This document shows, piece after piece, positions 21,570 to 31,375 of a stretch of 64,000 nucleotides of DNA. Made by a program: the position numbers and the translations under genes. The DNA lies in assembly GCF_019175285.1 (NCBI RefSeq), contig NC_056528.1, forward strand, positions 46,566,587 through 46,630,586. The letters are read 5' to 3'. The DNA comes from Sceloporus undulatus (Eukaryota; Chordata; Lepidosauria; Squamata; Phrynosomatidae). Numbering within the stretch: position 1 is the stretch's first letter; each line of letters begins with the position of its first letter. The notes under the pieces are model-generated. The model made no database searches. It was given only the letters and a program-made list of their open reading frames with translations, and was not told the DNA's origin.

Positions 21570-22252
21570 CTAAACAATCTTGGTGTATTACATTATCTGT
21601 TTCTTTGAGAGACGCACTAGATATACATGGGAAATCAGTATGTGTGGACATGGATATGCATAAGCGTGATTGGTTAGGTTATGCCCAACTAAAACCTTTC
21701 ATGTAGATTTTCCTAAACGTGATGCAGAGGGCAACAATATTATTCTGGATTAATCAGAGATTAACTTTATTCTTCACTCGGGAACGTATGCATTTTCATG
21801 ATCAGCTCCAGATTGTGCAAACCTGTTGATCCTAGTGTATGCTTCCTCCCGCTGGAGTATTTTAGCACTTGTATATTGAGAGAGAAGTGAGATTTGGGCC
21901 ACTTCTCTCTAAGGGGCAGAGATTAGTAGATACATTGAACATGGTGGTTTTAATTTTTCAGTAAGGTGTCAGTTTTTCTGTGGCACAGTTAGGGAATCAC
22001 CAGTTTAATCATCTCACCAGCTTCCTCTAATAACAGGATCCACTCCATAGATTTTCTTTCCATGAGAGATTTGCTTGGCTCCTTCCTATGTAAATTCCGT
22101 CTCCAATTATTATTATTTACATTGGTTTGTTGGTATTTACCTAGACTTGGGTTACTTCTCTTGGCTGTTTTAACAGAACATACATCACTTTAGGAACTCT
22201 TCTTGAGTTGAAAAATTATTTTATATACTTTATGTATAATTGCTGTGTGACT
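21570..22252. other. Intron 1, nothing recognised
   Basis: No features supported. Confidence 0.4.
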
Positions 22253-22430
22253 CACGGTTCATCTCTGACTTAATGGTGTAAGGCAAACCGGTCACCAGGT
22301 TTTTTAGGCTGAGAGTGTGTGACTTGCCCAAGGTCACCCAGTTGGCTTTCATGGTTGAGCAGGGATTTGAACCCTGGTCTCCGGAGTCATAGTCCAATGC
22401 TCAAACCACTTCACCATGCTGGCTCCTATA
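22253..22430 (-). mobile_element. tRNA/BovB-tailed SINE with internal deletion
   Basis: CATCTCTGACTTAATGGTGT, AGGCTGAGAGTGTGTGACTT, GGATTTGAACCCTGGTCTCC and CTCAAACCACTTCACCAT. About 40 bp around the usual GATTTGTTCAGAGGAGG core is missing. Confidence 0.8.
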
Positions 22431-23163
22431 TGTATAATACACACCATTAATTATACATTGCTTTTAAGCTTTTGTTAAAATAAACATTTTCACTCTTTAA
22501 TAGTGTGAAATGTATTTGTAATTGAAATCGTCATCGAGCTTAATTTTATTGTGTTCCTCTGGATGCTCTAGTTATTGCTTGCATGTTAAAATATTGAGTG
22601 CTGATTAGCTTTTTACTTAATATACATCAGATATATTGACATAAGAACGTTGCTTTAAGAACTCGCTGAAGTAAAATGTGTCTGGTTTTAAGATACATTT
22701 TTTATTTTTGCTTTAAAGAAGATTTGTTTTGCAAAAGAAGCTGAAAGGGTATCGCATTTACCATTAACCATCTAGAGTTTGGAAATAGCTGAAAGCATGT
22801 GTTCTCCTGATGAGAATTGCAGCTTGAAAAGTGTTTCGGCTGCAGTTTTTATCATTGCTTTTTGGTTATGTGCAGAGAGTATTATTTGGCAAGGGACTTT
22901 TCTCCAGATGGGAGAATAAACAAGGAAAGGATAAATATTTCAAATTCCTGGGTACAGATATCATATTTAGGAACTCAGAACTTTTCCAGATCTGTATTCT
23001 TTTAAACAAATTTACATTCTCTCCCCAAATCCTTCCAAATACCTAGTTGTGTATCATGTATAACTTTAAGTTATACTGAATGGGTATTCACACAGGCGTA
23101 TTAAAATACTGGTCAACAGGTTGTCTTGAAAAGTGGTTTGGATCCAGGTACTGAATCTAGATA
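22431..23163. other. Intron 1, nothing recognised
   Basis: AT-rich, no supported feature. Confidence 0.4.
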
Positions 23164-23171
23164 CTCTAAAG

Positions 23172-23307
23172 TAGTGGTCCCCAAACTGTGCTATTTTAGG
23201 GGTTTTGGACTTCAACTCCCAGAATCCCAGACTATTGGCCAACATGGCTGAGGCTTCTGGGAGCTGAAGTCCAAAATCGCTTAAGGGGCACAGTCAGGGG
23301 ACCACTG
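23172..23307. mobile_element. hAT-type MITE with perfect 8-bp target-site duplication
   Basis: The ends TAGTGGTCCCC and GGGGACCACTG are inverted repeats. CTCTAAAG flanks both sides exactly (23164-23171 and 23308-23315), the 8-bp duplication made by hAT transposases. The internal arms match the copies at 18704 and 35576. Confidence 0.92.
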
Positions 23308-23315
23308 CTCTAAAG

Positions 23316-23527
23316 GCACAGAAACTATTTGATCTTGGAAGTTAAGTAGGGTCAGCCCTGGTTAGTACTTGGATGGGAGACTGCCAAGGAATATGAGGTG
23401 CTGTGGGCTATGTTTTAGAGAAAGGAACTGGCAAAACCACCTCTGAGTTTCCCTGGCCTAACAAAATCCTATGAAATGCATGGGGTTGCCATATGTCAAT
23501 GTGCAACTTGAAGGCACATACACACAG
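23316..23527 (+). mobile_element. 5S rRNA-derived SINE with BovB-like tail
   Basis: GATCTTGGAAGTTAAGTAGG, then CCTGGTTAGTACTTGGATGG and GAGACTGCCAAGGAATA, GGTGCTGTGGGCT, reproduce the 3' two-thirds of vertebrate 5S rRNA including the internal promoter boxes. It then passes into a SINE body and ends GGGGTTGCCATATG...CAACTTGAAGGCACATACAC, the same type of tail as the tRNA SINEs. The 5' end is diverged or disturbed near the hAT insertion. Confidence 0.88.
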
Positions 23528-24852
23528 TGAGACTTAGGTGGCATACAGACTGGGTTGTATGTGTGCTTATGGTTAAAATGCAGGAGCATGAATGTGTCCT
23601 TACGCTCACCATTTTCTGTTCGGTTCGAAACAACTTTGTAGGAGGAAACGTAGTATTCCGCTCCTACCTTCAGGATCAGTTTTGTTATAAAGAAACTCCT
23701 CAGGCTTTTCCTGAGGACAGAAACAGCTTCTTGGGAAGATGACAACACTTCGTTCAATTATGACAACAAGGACAGTTCTGAAGTCTCTAGATATAACCAC
23801 CATATTGAAGCACGACTTCGCGATCTAGTAAGAAGGAGTTGTTCTTCTCATGCTGTCTTTGGATGGCAGAGGACTTCTTCTATTTTAACTGTAAAATCTC
23901 CCTAAATAATTGACCAAAGGTTATGGAAAATAGCTTTGGGATTTCTGCTTTACTCTGTCATGTTCATGCCTTTGGGTCTCTCTGGGCTCTTATGGTTTTA
24001 AACATCTATAGGAAGTCCTCAATATACACCAAAGTCAATGTATACTATGTCATTGGAATCAGATGAAGCTGTGTAGGTGTTGAACTGGTGGTTGTTGTCA
24101 TTAGTGGATAAGGGTTGCTTCAAGATAAGCCCTGATAGATAATAGATAAAGGTGTGTGAATGGAAACCTGAAGATGCTAAAACTGTTCATACTATTTCCC
24201 CACACCTAAGAGCTATGCCTTTACTGATATAGCTGATTTTCTAATCTTATTAAGATGGGAGAAAGAAAATGGCTTGGAATTTGAAAGTTCTCTGTTTGCT
24301 TGATAGTCTTCATAGTATTGGTAATTGCATTTATGTAACAGTGCTTGAAAAATGGAGAACTTTTGTGGCAAAGCACAGCATCCAAATATTTCTGAAATGC
24401 TTCCATTACAGAAAGTATTTTGCGGAAGGCTTGCCTTTCATGTTACTCATCCCAGCTATCGTAAATTATAGCAGTTCATAACGTCCGTGGTAAACGCAAA
24501 TAATCAATACTCTTGCCTTGCTTATAAAAATAGCTTAACCTTGATTTGAACAGATGCCGTCTTTCCTGTAAAGCAACAGATGATTCAGGGTCATTTTGGC
24601 AGAGGAACAAATGCAAGGTTCTCCAGCAGCTGCCTGTTACAAGGACAATCCCTTGCCAGTCAACCTGATGAATATTTCAATCAAACTCATGTTTTGTGGT
24701 TAAATAATTTTTTTAGTAGACTTTTGTTCTCTGTCAAATTTTCTATTTTTTAAAAATAGTCTTCAAACGGTGACTTTTCATTTTCTGTTTGCAAGGTTTC
24801 CTGTTTGGCTTATCGTTGCAAAAAGCGGCAAGCGCTTTTCTTAAGGCAGAGG
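23528..24852. other. Intron 1, nothing recognised
   Basis: No supported feature on either strand. Confidence 0.4.
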
Positions 24853-25209
24853 CTGTTGGCCCTCCACATTTGCAGCTTTGACGTTTGTGGGTTTGATTAT
24901 TTGCGGTTTGGATTAACATGTTCTCTCTAGGACTTTTTAGGTCCTCCAGCGCAAATCTGCATGGACCATAGAGTTGACCATAGAGTTGTGCTGGAGAACA
25001 TAGACATTCCTAGAGAAAACACTTCTCTAGACATTTGAAGGCCCTCCAGCATGATTCTGTGATCAACCTCTGGCAGATAGATATTGATCACAGAGTTGCA
25101 CTGGAGGACCTGGAGACTCCTAGAGAGGTGTTCTCTTAACTGAAAAGAATAGTGCTATTTTATTTGTGGGTTTTCCACATTCACTCCAGCGAATGTGGGA
25201 AGACCACTG
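24853..25209. mobile_element. Mariner/Tigger-type MITE, inverted relative to 21232
   Basis: Left end GGCCCTCCACATTTGCAG and right end GCGAATGTGGGAAGACCACTG followed by TA. Internal phrases such as AGGTCCTCCAGCGCAAATCT and CTGTGATCAACCTCTGGCAG match the 21232 element in complement. Confidence 0.7.
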
Positions 25210-25611
25210 TAATTCTATTTTTTTTCTTGTCTGGGGCAAGGAAAAAATTGTGTATGAAGAGATTGCTATTGTGAAGAGATGGTGGTCCTCACCACTTGTG
25301 TATTGGTAAAAGTTTGCGCTTTGGGACCAGGGACAGTGAAAGACATCCTTCTCCTTTGAATTCTGTATGGTTCATGTAGATCTTGGGGAAATGGGAGTTA
25401 GTGCTGGGTATCTTTGGCAGTTGTGGTTACCAGTGATAACCAGGGGATCAGATTCGGTTCCTTCTAAGATCCAGTACTAGCACTGAGTAATTTAGGGTTT
25501 CAGAAATTGTTAGTGCCATTCTGTTTCTATCCTCAGCATGAAACTGAACCATCTTCAGTTTCAAATACTACTACGATCCACCTGTCAACTAAATAAACTG
25601 GTGATTTTGCC

Positions 25612-25765
25612 TATTATTATTATTATTAACCTTTATTTATAAAGCACTGTAAATTTACACAGCGCTGTACATACAATCTTTTTAATTGGATGGTTCCCTG
25701 CCCTCGGGCTTACAATCTAAAAAGACATGACACAGAAGGAGAAGGGAGTGTTTTGTAATAACCAG
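25612..25765 (-). mobile_element. LINE 3' tail (GCGCTGTACATACAATC type)
   Basis: (ATT)n, CCTTTATTTATAAAGCACTG, ACAGCGCTGTACATACAATC, TTCCCTGCCCTCGGGCTTAC and ACATGACACAGAAGGAGAAG. Same family as 7932-8022. Confidence 0.6.
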
Positions 25766-25829
25766 GTTCAGGATACAAATTTGTATTGTGTGCCGGCATT
25801 CCAGGCCATGCTATTTTTCTGTTACCCTG

Positions 25830-26055
25830 TCATTGATCCAAAACACACTGCAGAAATAATCTAGTTTGAGACCACTTTAACTGCCTTGGCTGAGTCCTAG
25901 GGAATCCTGGGAACTGTACTTTGTTGTGGTACCAGATCTCTTTGATAGATAAATGTCTCACAAAACTACAGTTCCCAGAATCCCCTAACATTGAGCCAGG
26001 ACAGTTAAAGCAGTCTCAAACTGGATTATATCTGCAGTGTGTTTCAGACCATTGG
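25830..26055. mobile_element. Palindromic MITE, full length
   Basis: Arms CACACTGCAGAAATAATCTA...CCACTTTAACTGCCTTGG and GACAGTTAAAGCAGTCTCAA...ATATCTGCAGTGTGTTTC. Internal arms CCTGGGAACTGTA / CTACAGTTCCCAG. Related to the 19441 element but a different subfamily. Confidence 0.75.
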
Positions 26056-26346
26056 TTCTTCTCTAGATCAGATTACAATCGCACCCGAATATCAAGCTGT
26101 GGGATTCCCAGGCCACAAAACAAAGCAACCAACCACATAACTGCTTTGCCGCTGTTTTTACAAGGTTGCCCTTCTTACTTTGGCTTTAAAAGGTTGGGAG
26201 ACTGTTGATGAGAGAATTGTATATGTGAAATCTCTTTGAGAGAGACTTGTATTTGTGTTTCAGGAGTTAAAGGTTAAAAAACTACAGTGGTTTATGGCCA
26301 CCACAGCCAAAGCTGTTTCACATATTAATTATGTGGGCATTTTCCA

Positions 26347-26350
26347 TCTA

Positions 26351-26408
<58 letters not shown>
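26347..26408. repeat. (TC)n(TA)n compound microsatellite
   Basis: About 17 TC units followed by about 13 TA units. Confidence 0.92.
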
Positions 26409-26412
<4 letters not shown>

Positions 26413-27674
26413 GTGACTGTGCTTGCTTGTTGGGCAAGGCCTGAGAAACATTTCCAGTGTCTCAGCTTAACCTGCGGTGCTTTTCTGGGTAGGAGCCAAA
26501 TGTTACGTACGGAAGAGGAGGAGCGTATGAGGTGTCTTGGGAAACATTTAAAATGATTTCTAAAGATTTAATAAAAAACATATCTTCGGTGTATGAATAG
26601 ATTGCTATTGTGAATAGATGGTGGTCCTCACCACCCCGCCTCTTCAAAATTAGGTTGTAACTAGCTTTCGATCAAAAGCCCCATTTTTCTGTCTTGCCTT
26701 GAATCTTGCAATATGGAAACCCACTTGCCTTAAGTGCTCATGTGTGGTCCTCCTGCGGAGGAAAGAGGGTCTTTCAAAAGTAACCTGACAAGGTGTTACA
26801 GATGTGTTTATCTGGGGGAGTAGGCATGAAGTAGTATCAAAGGAGAAAGGAGTCTAGCATTTTCAATTTTGTGGAGGTCTTTTCTCATCTTTTGCTGGAA
26901 TTGGTTTATATAGCTGTTTCCCAAGTTAAGGCAATCCTAAAATGTGTGTCATTGCAGGCTGTTTTGTTCCGCAGAGTTTAAATAGTGAACTAAATATTGG
27001 AGGGACAGAAGTCCAATAGGTACACTGTTCAGCAACCTGATCTTCCCCCCTTGAAGAGAGCGTGGTACATACCCAAAAATGAGGTTTTAAAGCATAATCA
27101 TTATTCTGCTTTGTGGAACAATGGGGAAAACTATACTTTCCTCTCTAAATGGTTCTTTCTCTGGTTATGCCACTCAGGACTGTAGTCCATTTAATGTAGT
27201 TGTTCATAAACCTCCTTTGTTTTCAGTTCAACCAGATTCAAATCTAGTATTGGCAAAACACAATTTTGTTTTGTTCTTGCTTTGAACATCTGTGCAGGAC
27301 TAAAAAAGTATGTGCCTTGAGAGCATGCAATGCATCTTTAAACAACTGAACTAGAATTGGGTGGTGGAGGATCTTTCAGACTGCATCATGAGTTGCGCTG
27401 TGTTAGCTGTGAAGCCCTTGCTACTCAGTGATGGAGACTATCTCTTAGTATATCATCCTTGCATCCTTGGTCGGTCCTTTTTCTGGCCCAGGTCAGTATG
27501 TGCTTCTCTGAACACAACTCCAGTCATCTGTAGGTAGTCTGTCTTCCTAACACTTGCTATAGGAGATATAATTTAATGAGATCTTACAAAAGAAAGGTCT
27601 AGCCTAGCAGAACTCCCTTGTAGTATTTTCCTATTTGTTCGCTATTTGCTTCAAAGGTATATCCTCTACAGGAT
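26409..27674. other. Intron 1, nothing recognised
   Basis: No gene or named repeat is supported. Confidence 0.4.
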
Positions 27675-27900
27675 TTGTTGTTCTGTGCCTTCAAGTCATT
27701 CCGGATTTATGGCAACTCTATAATGGGATTTTCTTGGCAAGATTCGGTCAGAAGAGGTTTGCCATTGCCATCGTCTGAGGCTTAGAGCATGTGACTTGCC
27801 CAAGGCTAGTCAGTGGGTTTCGTGGCTGAACTGGGAATCGAACCCTGGCCTCCAAAGTTGTAGTCCAACACTCAAACCACTGTGTCATGTTGGCTCCCTT
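27675..27900 (-). mobile_element. tRNA/BovB-tailed SINE, full length
   Basis: TTGTTGTTCTGTGCCTTCAA tail, ATTCCGGATTTATGGCAACT, AGAAGAGGTTTGCCATTGCC, GGAATCGAACCCTGGCCTCC and CTCAAACCACTGTGTCAT. Confidence 0.88.
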
Positions 27901-27959
27901 CTAAAGGCTTACTTGTATAAAAACATACTGAAATACACTCACAAAATGGTGTTGGCTGC

Positions 27960-28084
27960 TTAAGGGCTGAGAGAACAGTCACTTCCCTAGGACCACCTGG
28001 TGAGTTTGTGGCAAAGATGAGATTTGAACAAGAGACTTCTTGCTTGCAGTTCACATTGTTACCTGCTATGCCACACTACCTCTC
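27960..28084 (-). mobile_element. Degraded tRNA-type SINE (possibly MIR)
   Basis: CAGTCACTTCCCTAGGACCA, GATGAGATTTGAACAAGAG and ACCTGCTATGCCACACTACC correspond to the tRNA head and core of MIR-like SINEs in complement. An old copy. Confidence 0.5.
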
Positions 28085-28087
28085 ATA

Positions 28088-28321
28088 GGCTCCATGCAGA
28101 CAGGCAAAAATAAAGCTGCTTCAAGTCACTTTGGAGGTATGCTGTTTAAATGATGCATGCGTTCTAAGAATCTGGAAACCACGCCAAAGCCACAATCCAG
28201 TCCTAAGGACTTGAGCACAGCTTTAGCGCAGCTTCTGGACTCTTAGGACACATGCATCATTTAAACAGCATACCTCCAAAGTGACCTGAAGCAGCTTTAT
28301 TCTGGCAGTCTGTATGGGGCC
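28088..28321. mobile_element. Palindromic MITE, copy 1, TSD ATA
   Basis: The ends GGCTCCATGCAGACAGGC and CAGTCTGTATGGGGCC are inverted repeats extended by GCTGCTTCAAGTCACTTTGG / CAAAGTGACCTGAAGCAGC and GTATGCTGTTTAAATGATGC / its complement. ATA flanks both sides. A 3-bp duplication suggests PIF/Harbinger (inference). Confidence 0.8.
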
Positions 28322-28733
28322 ATAGTGAATTTAGTAGTTAACATGCTGGGTTGAGAAGGAGAGGAAATGAAATCTGCTTTTGTGGAATATGGTCAATTTT
28401 GCTTTATTATACTGAGTTTGTTTTCTTTCCCATTATTTAAGTTGTATATAACAGCATGCATTTTGATCATTAGTACCTCTTCTCAGATTTATAGTCCTAT
28501 TCAGTATTATCTGCAGCTTCCCATTAATTGCCACTCTTGATAGCTGTTGGTCTCTAGTTTCAGCCATAAATTGACTGGAAGATGAGAGAAGAGCGCATGA
28601 TGCAGTCCTGAAACAGTATCACTTCAAATTACATCTATGGGATCATATGTTTCTATGCTCTGTCTTCTAAAAGTAACTTCCTCTACTTAGAAAGCTACCT
28701 TTTTTTATACTGTGAAAAGCATTGAAAGACAAT

Positions 28734-28945
28734 GAGCCTGAACAGACAGGCCAAAATAAAGCTGCTTCAGGTCACTTTGGAGGTATGCTGTTTAAATGAT
28801 GCATGCATTTTAAGAAGCCGTAAGCCTAAGGACTGGAGCTTGGCTTTGGCGCAGCTTCTGGCCTCTTAAGATGCATGTGTCATTTAAACAGCATACCTCT
28901 AAAGTGACTCAAAGCAGCTTTATTTTGGCCTGTCTGTTCGGGTCC
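28734..28945. mobile_element. Palindromic MITE, copy 2, TSD AAT
   Basis: GAGCCTGAACAGACAGGCC at the left and GGCCTGTCTGTTCGGGTCC at the right, flanked exactly by AAT on both sides (28731-28733, 28946-28948). The arms extend over most of the 212 bp. Confidence 0.85.
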
Positions 28946-29224
28946 AATATTTCTCTAGATAATCTTTTGGGGGTTAGGGTTAAACTGGAAGGCTGTCAGG
29001 GACCTTTTAATGATATTTTAATCTGACTGAATTGCAATTTGTTCTAATGGGAGCATGCTGCTTGTAAATTGTTACCTGCCTGGAGGCAATGGGATAGGCT
29101 AAGACTATAAATCTATAGAAGTCATGCTTTTTAAACATATTTCTATCCTAGCATGGCCACATTTTTAAAAAATAAACATACATACCCCCATATTCTTAAT
29201 GTAAGAATGGTTTGTAACTATATA

Positions 29225-29478
29225 CAGTGGTACCCCGGGATACGAATGCGCCGCCTTACGAAATTTCCGGGTTACGAAAAAAATCCATTTAAAAAAACTG
29301 TTCCGGGTTACGAAGGTTTTTTTGGGTTACGAAAATATTTTTGGTGCTTTTCGGCGCTATTTCACACGAAATCGCGGCTTTTCCCCATTAGCGCCTATGG
29401 ATTTTTCGGCTTGCGAAGTATTTCGGGTTACGAAAGCGGCGGCGGAACGAATTAAATTCGTAACCCGGGGTACCACTG
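29225..29478. mobile_element. Young CpG-rich mariner/Tigger-type MITE, 254 bp, TA TSD
   Basis: CAGTGGTACCCCGGGATACG and CGTAACCCGGGGTACCACTG form inverted ends directly flanked by TA. Undecayed CpGs and repeated GGGTTACGAAA phrases suggest recent insertion. A relative is at 50701-50962. Confidence 0.88.
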
Positions 29479-29780
29479 TACCATGTTAGCAGTCTGAATT
29501 TGGAAAATACCATCCCCGCTGCTATTTCCACCTGCAACTCAAATGTTTCAAGCATGTTTTTCACAACTGGTTACATTTTTAAACTAATAATTTGAATGCT
29601 TGTTTAGCAGTGCTGCTGTGTCCCAAAGGGCTCTTCCTTACTTGTGATATTTTTCTGTGGGTTGATAAGAGATGTGTTGACAAAGAGGAGGAAGAGGTAT
29701 CGTTAAAACAAGAGTCTCCTGAGTAGTCCTTGTATTCTTTATCCCAAAATGCTTCTTACAAGTTAGCTATCAAGTACTAA

Positions 29781-29976
29781 GCGCCTGAACGGAGAGGCCA
29801 TAATAAATCTGCTTCGGGTCACTTTGGAGGTATGCTGTTTAAATGACACACGCATCTTAAGAGGCCAGAAGCTGTGCCAAAGCTGCGCTCCAGTCCTTAG
29901 GACGCATGCAGCATTTAAAAAGCATACCTCCAAAGTGACCCGAAGCAGCTTCATTTTGGCCTGTCTGTTTGGGACT
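29781..29976. mobile_element. Palindromic MITE, copy 3
   Basis: GCGCCTGAACGGAGAGGCC to GGCCTGTCTGTTTGGGACT with the same long arms as copies 1 and 2. Flanks TAA and TAC agree at two of three positions. Confidence 0.75.
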
Positions 29977-30769
29977 TACGTTTGCTTTGCGTGGACAGGA
30001 AATAGTCTCTTTTTGTTTGCAAAATGCTGGTCATGGGAGGAGTGTGATTAAATGTTGAAGGTGGGCCACTATACTGGAAGCCTCCCTGAAAGACTGCAGT
30101 GGCCATGACACCATCATTGGATATTTGATACCCAACGTTGGGCCACAAAATGGTGCAGTTTCTCTCCTCATTCTATAAATGCAGTTCTTGAATCTATTAG
30201 GATGAAAAATGGGTTTAAAATAAATTAACGAATGTTGTAAAATGTCCATGGAATGGTTGTCTAGAATACCAGGTAAAAATTGTAACCATTTTAGATATAA
30301 AATAAAATAAGACTTTAGCTGCTTCTGAGTAGAAAGCCAGCCAAGAAGGAATAAGAGTAATTTCTTTATGGGGGTTCTGTCTTGCTTTTTCTTATCCCCT
30401 AAACAGGACAAGGAATAAGAAAAAAGCAAGGTAGGATGGAATTCAAGTGCAGTATTTTCTCAGTATTGTTACAGAAAATAACGTGAAAGGAGGACAGGTG
30501 GGGAGAGAAAAAGGCTAGATCTAAATAAAATGTAATCCAGAAACCAAAGCTAGTTGCGTTATCTTAGGCTTCATTTGCATGTTTCTTTTAAAAACTGTTG
30601 CTTCTAGTCATCCATTGCATGTTGTGGCCTGGCTGTGTTCCTTATCTCCTCTTGTGCAGAGGTTTGACCTTTTGCTCTTGAGCTTTTCTGATCAGCTGGA
30701 TGTATTTCAGAGCCAAAGGAGCAGAGGTAGCTCTTTCTGACATTTGCAACTTGTGTTTTCTTTTACCAG
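29977..30769. other. Intron 1, 3' end, nothing recognised
   Basis: Leads into the exon 2 acceptor. No repeat or gene named. Confidence 0.4.
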
Positions 30770-30909
30770 GTGGCTGCCGTGAGAGAAACTATTAATGAAT
30801 GGTCATTTCAGCTATGATGGCAGACCAGCCACCTCCATTAGAAGCCACACCTATTTTGAATGAAGTGCCACTTCTACCTCATATGGTCAATGGGGACACC
30901 ACACAACAG
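30770..30909 (+). CDS. FNDC3C1: Exon 2: 5' UTR end and coding start (residues 1-37)
   Basis: The acceptor TTTTACCAG precedes 30770. I take ATG 30799 as the start: it is the first in-frame ATG, directly preceded by an in-frame TGA (30796-30798), and MVISAMMADQPP aligns with the FNDC3B start MYVTMMMTDQ. The ATGs at 30814 and 30817 are in frame, and 30817 has the best context (A at -3, G at +4), so they may be used too. The exon ends CAG and is followed by GCAAGT, a GC donor. Phase 0. Confidence 0.93.
30795..30863 (+). promoter_or_regulatory. Overlapping uORF in exon 2
   Basis: An ATG at 30795, four bases before the chosen start and in another frame, opens 22 codons ending at TGA 30861-30863. 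It overlaps the true coding start, so leaky scanning past it would be needed to make the protein. Its context is poor (T at -3, A at +4). Confidence 0.5.
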
Positions 30910-31323
30910 GCAAGTGCAACTGTGTCATAGAAAAACAGGTCAAGTTTTATTTATGTACCGTGTAGTACCTAGTTTTTTCAGTCTCCCAAAGTGGTACATT
31001 TCAGGCCCTAGCATTGGGCTTACAAACTAAGGCAGGATGCACAAAGGAAGGGGAGAATAGCAATAAAAAGGAAGAAGGAGATCACTTCTTCAGAGAAGAT
31101 GGTAGACTGTAAGTAGGCATTCAAATGAAATTCCAGCCAAGGTGATAATACCTTACTCATGGTCTGAGTACCAAGCAGTGGTGGTTCTCCTTTGACCTAT
31201 GGAAGGAATAGAGTACTCTTTCTCCTGTAGTTTCAAGTATTCTTTTTGATGAAGAAGGAGGAAGTGAGCTGCCTGTAGTTGGAGAGGCAGGATATAAATA
31301 AAACTTATTATTANNNNNNNNNN

Positions 31324-31375
<52 letters not shown>

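Larger units (their letters stand above)
11813..30769 (+). other. FNDC3C1: Intron 1 (about 19 kb)
   Basis: GTGAGG donor and TTTTACCAG acceptor. Contents are listed separately: minisatellite, SINEs, CR1 and BovB relics, hAT, mariner and Harbinger-like MITEs. No nested gene is supported. Confidence 0.75.

Noticed and set aside
23331-23410. Functional 5S rRNA gene
   Set aside because: It has several substitutions, a poor 5' third and no T-run terminator after the 5S part. It continues into a SINE body with a BovB-like tail.
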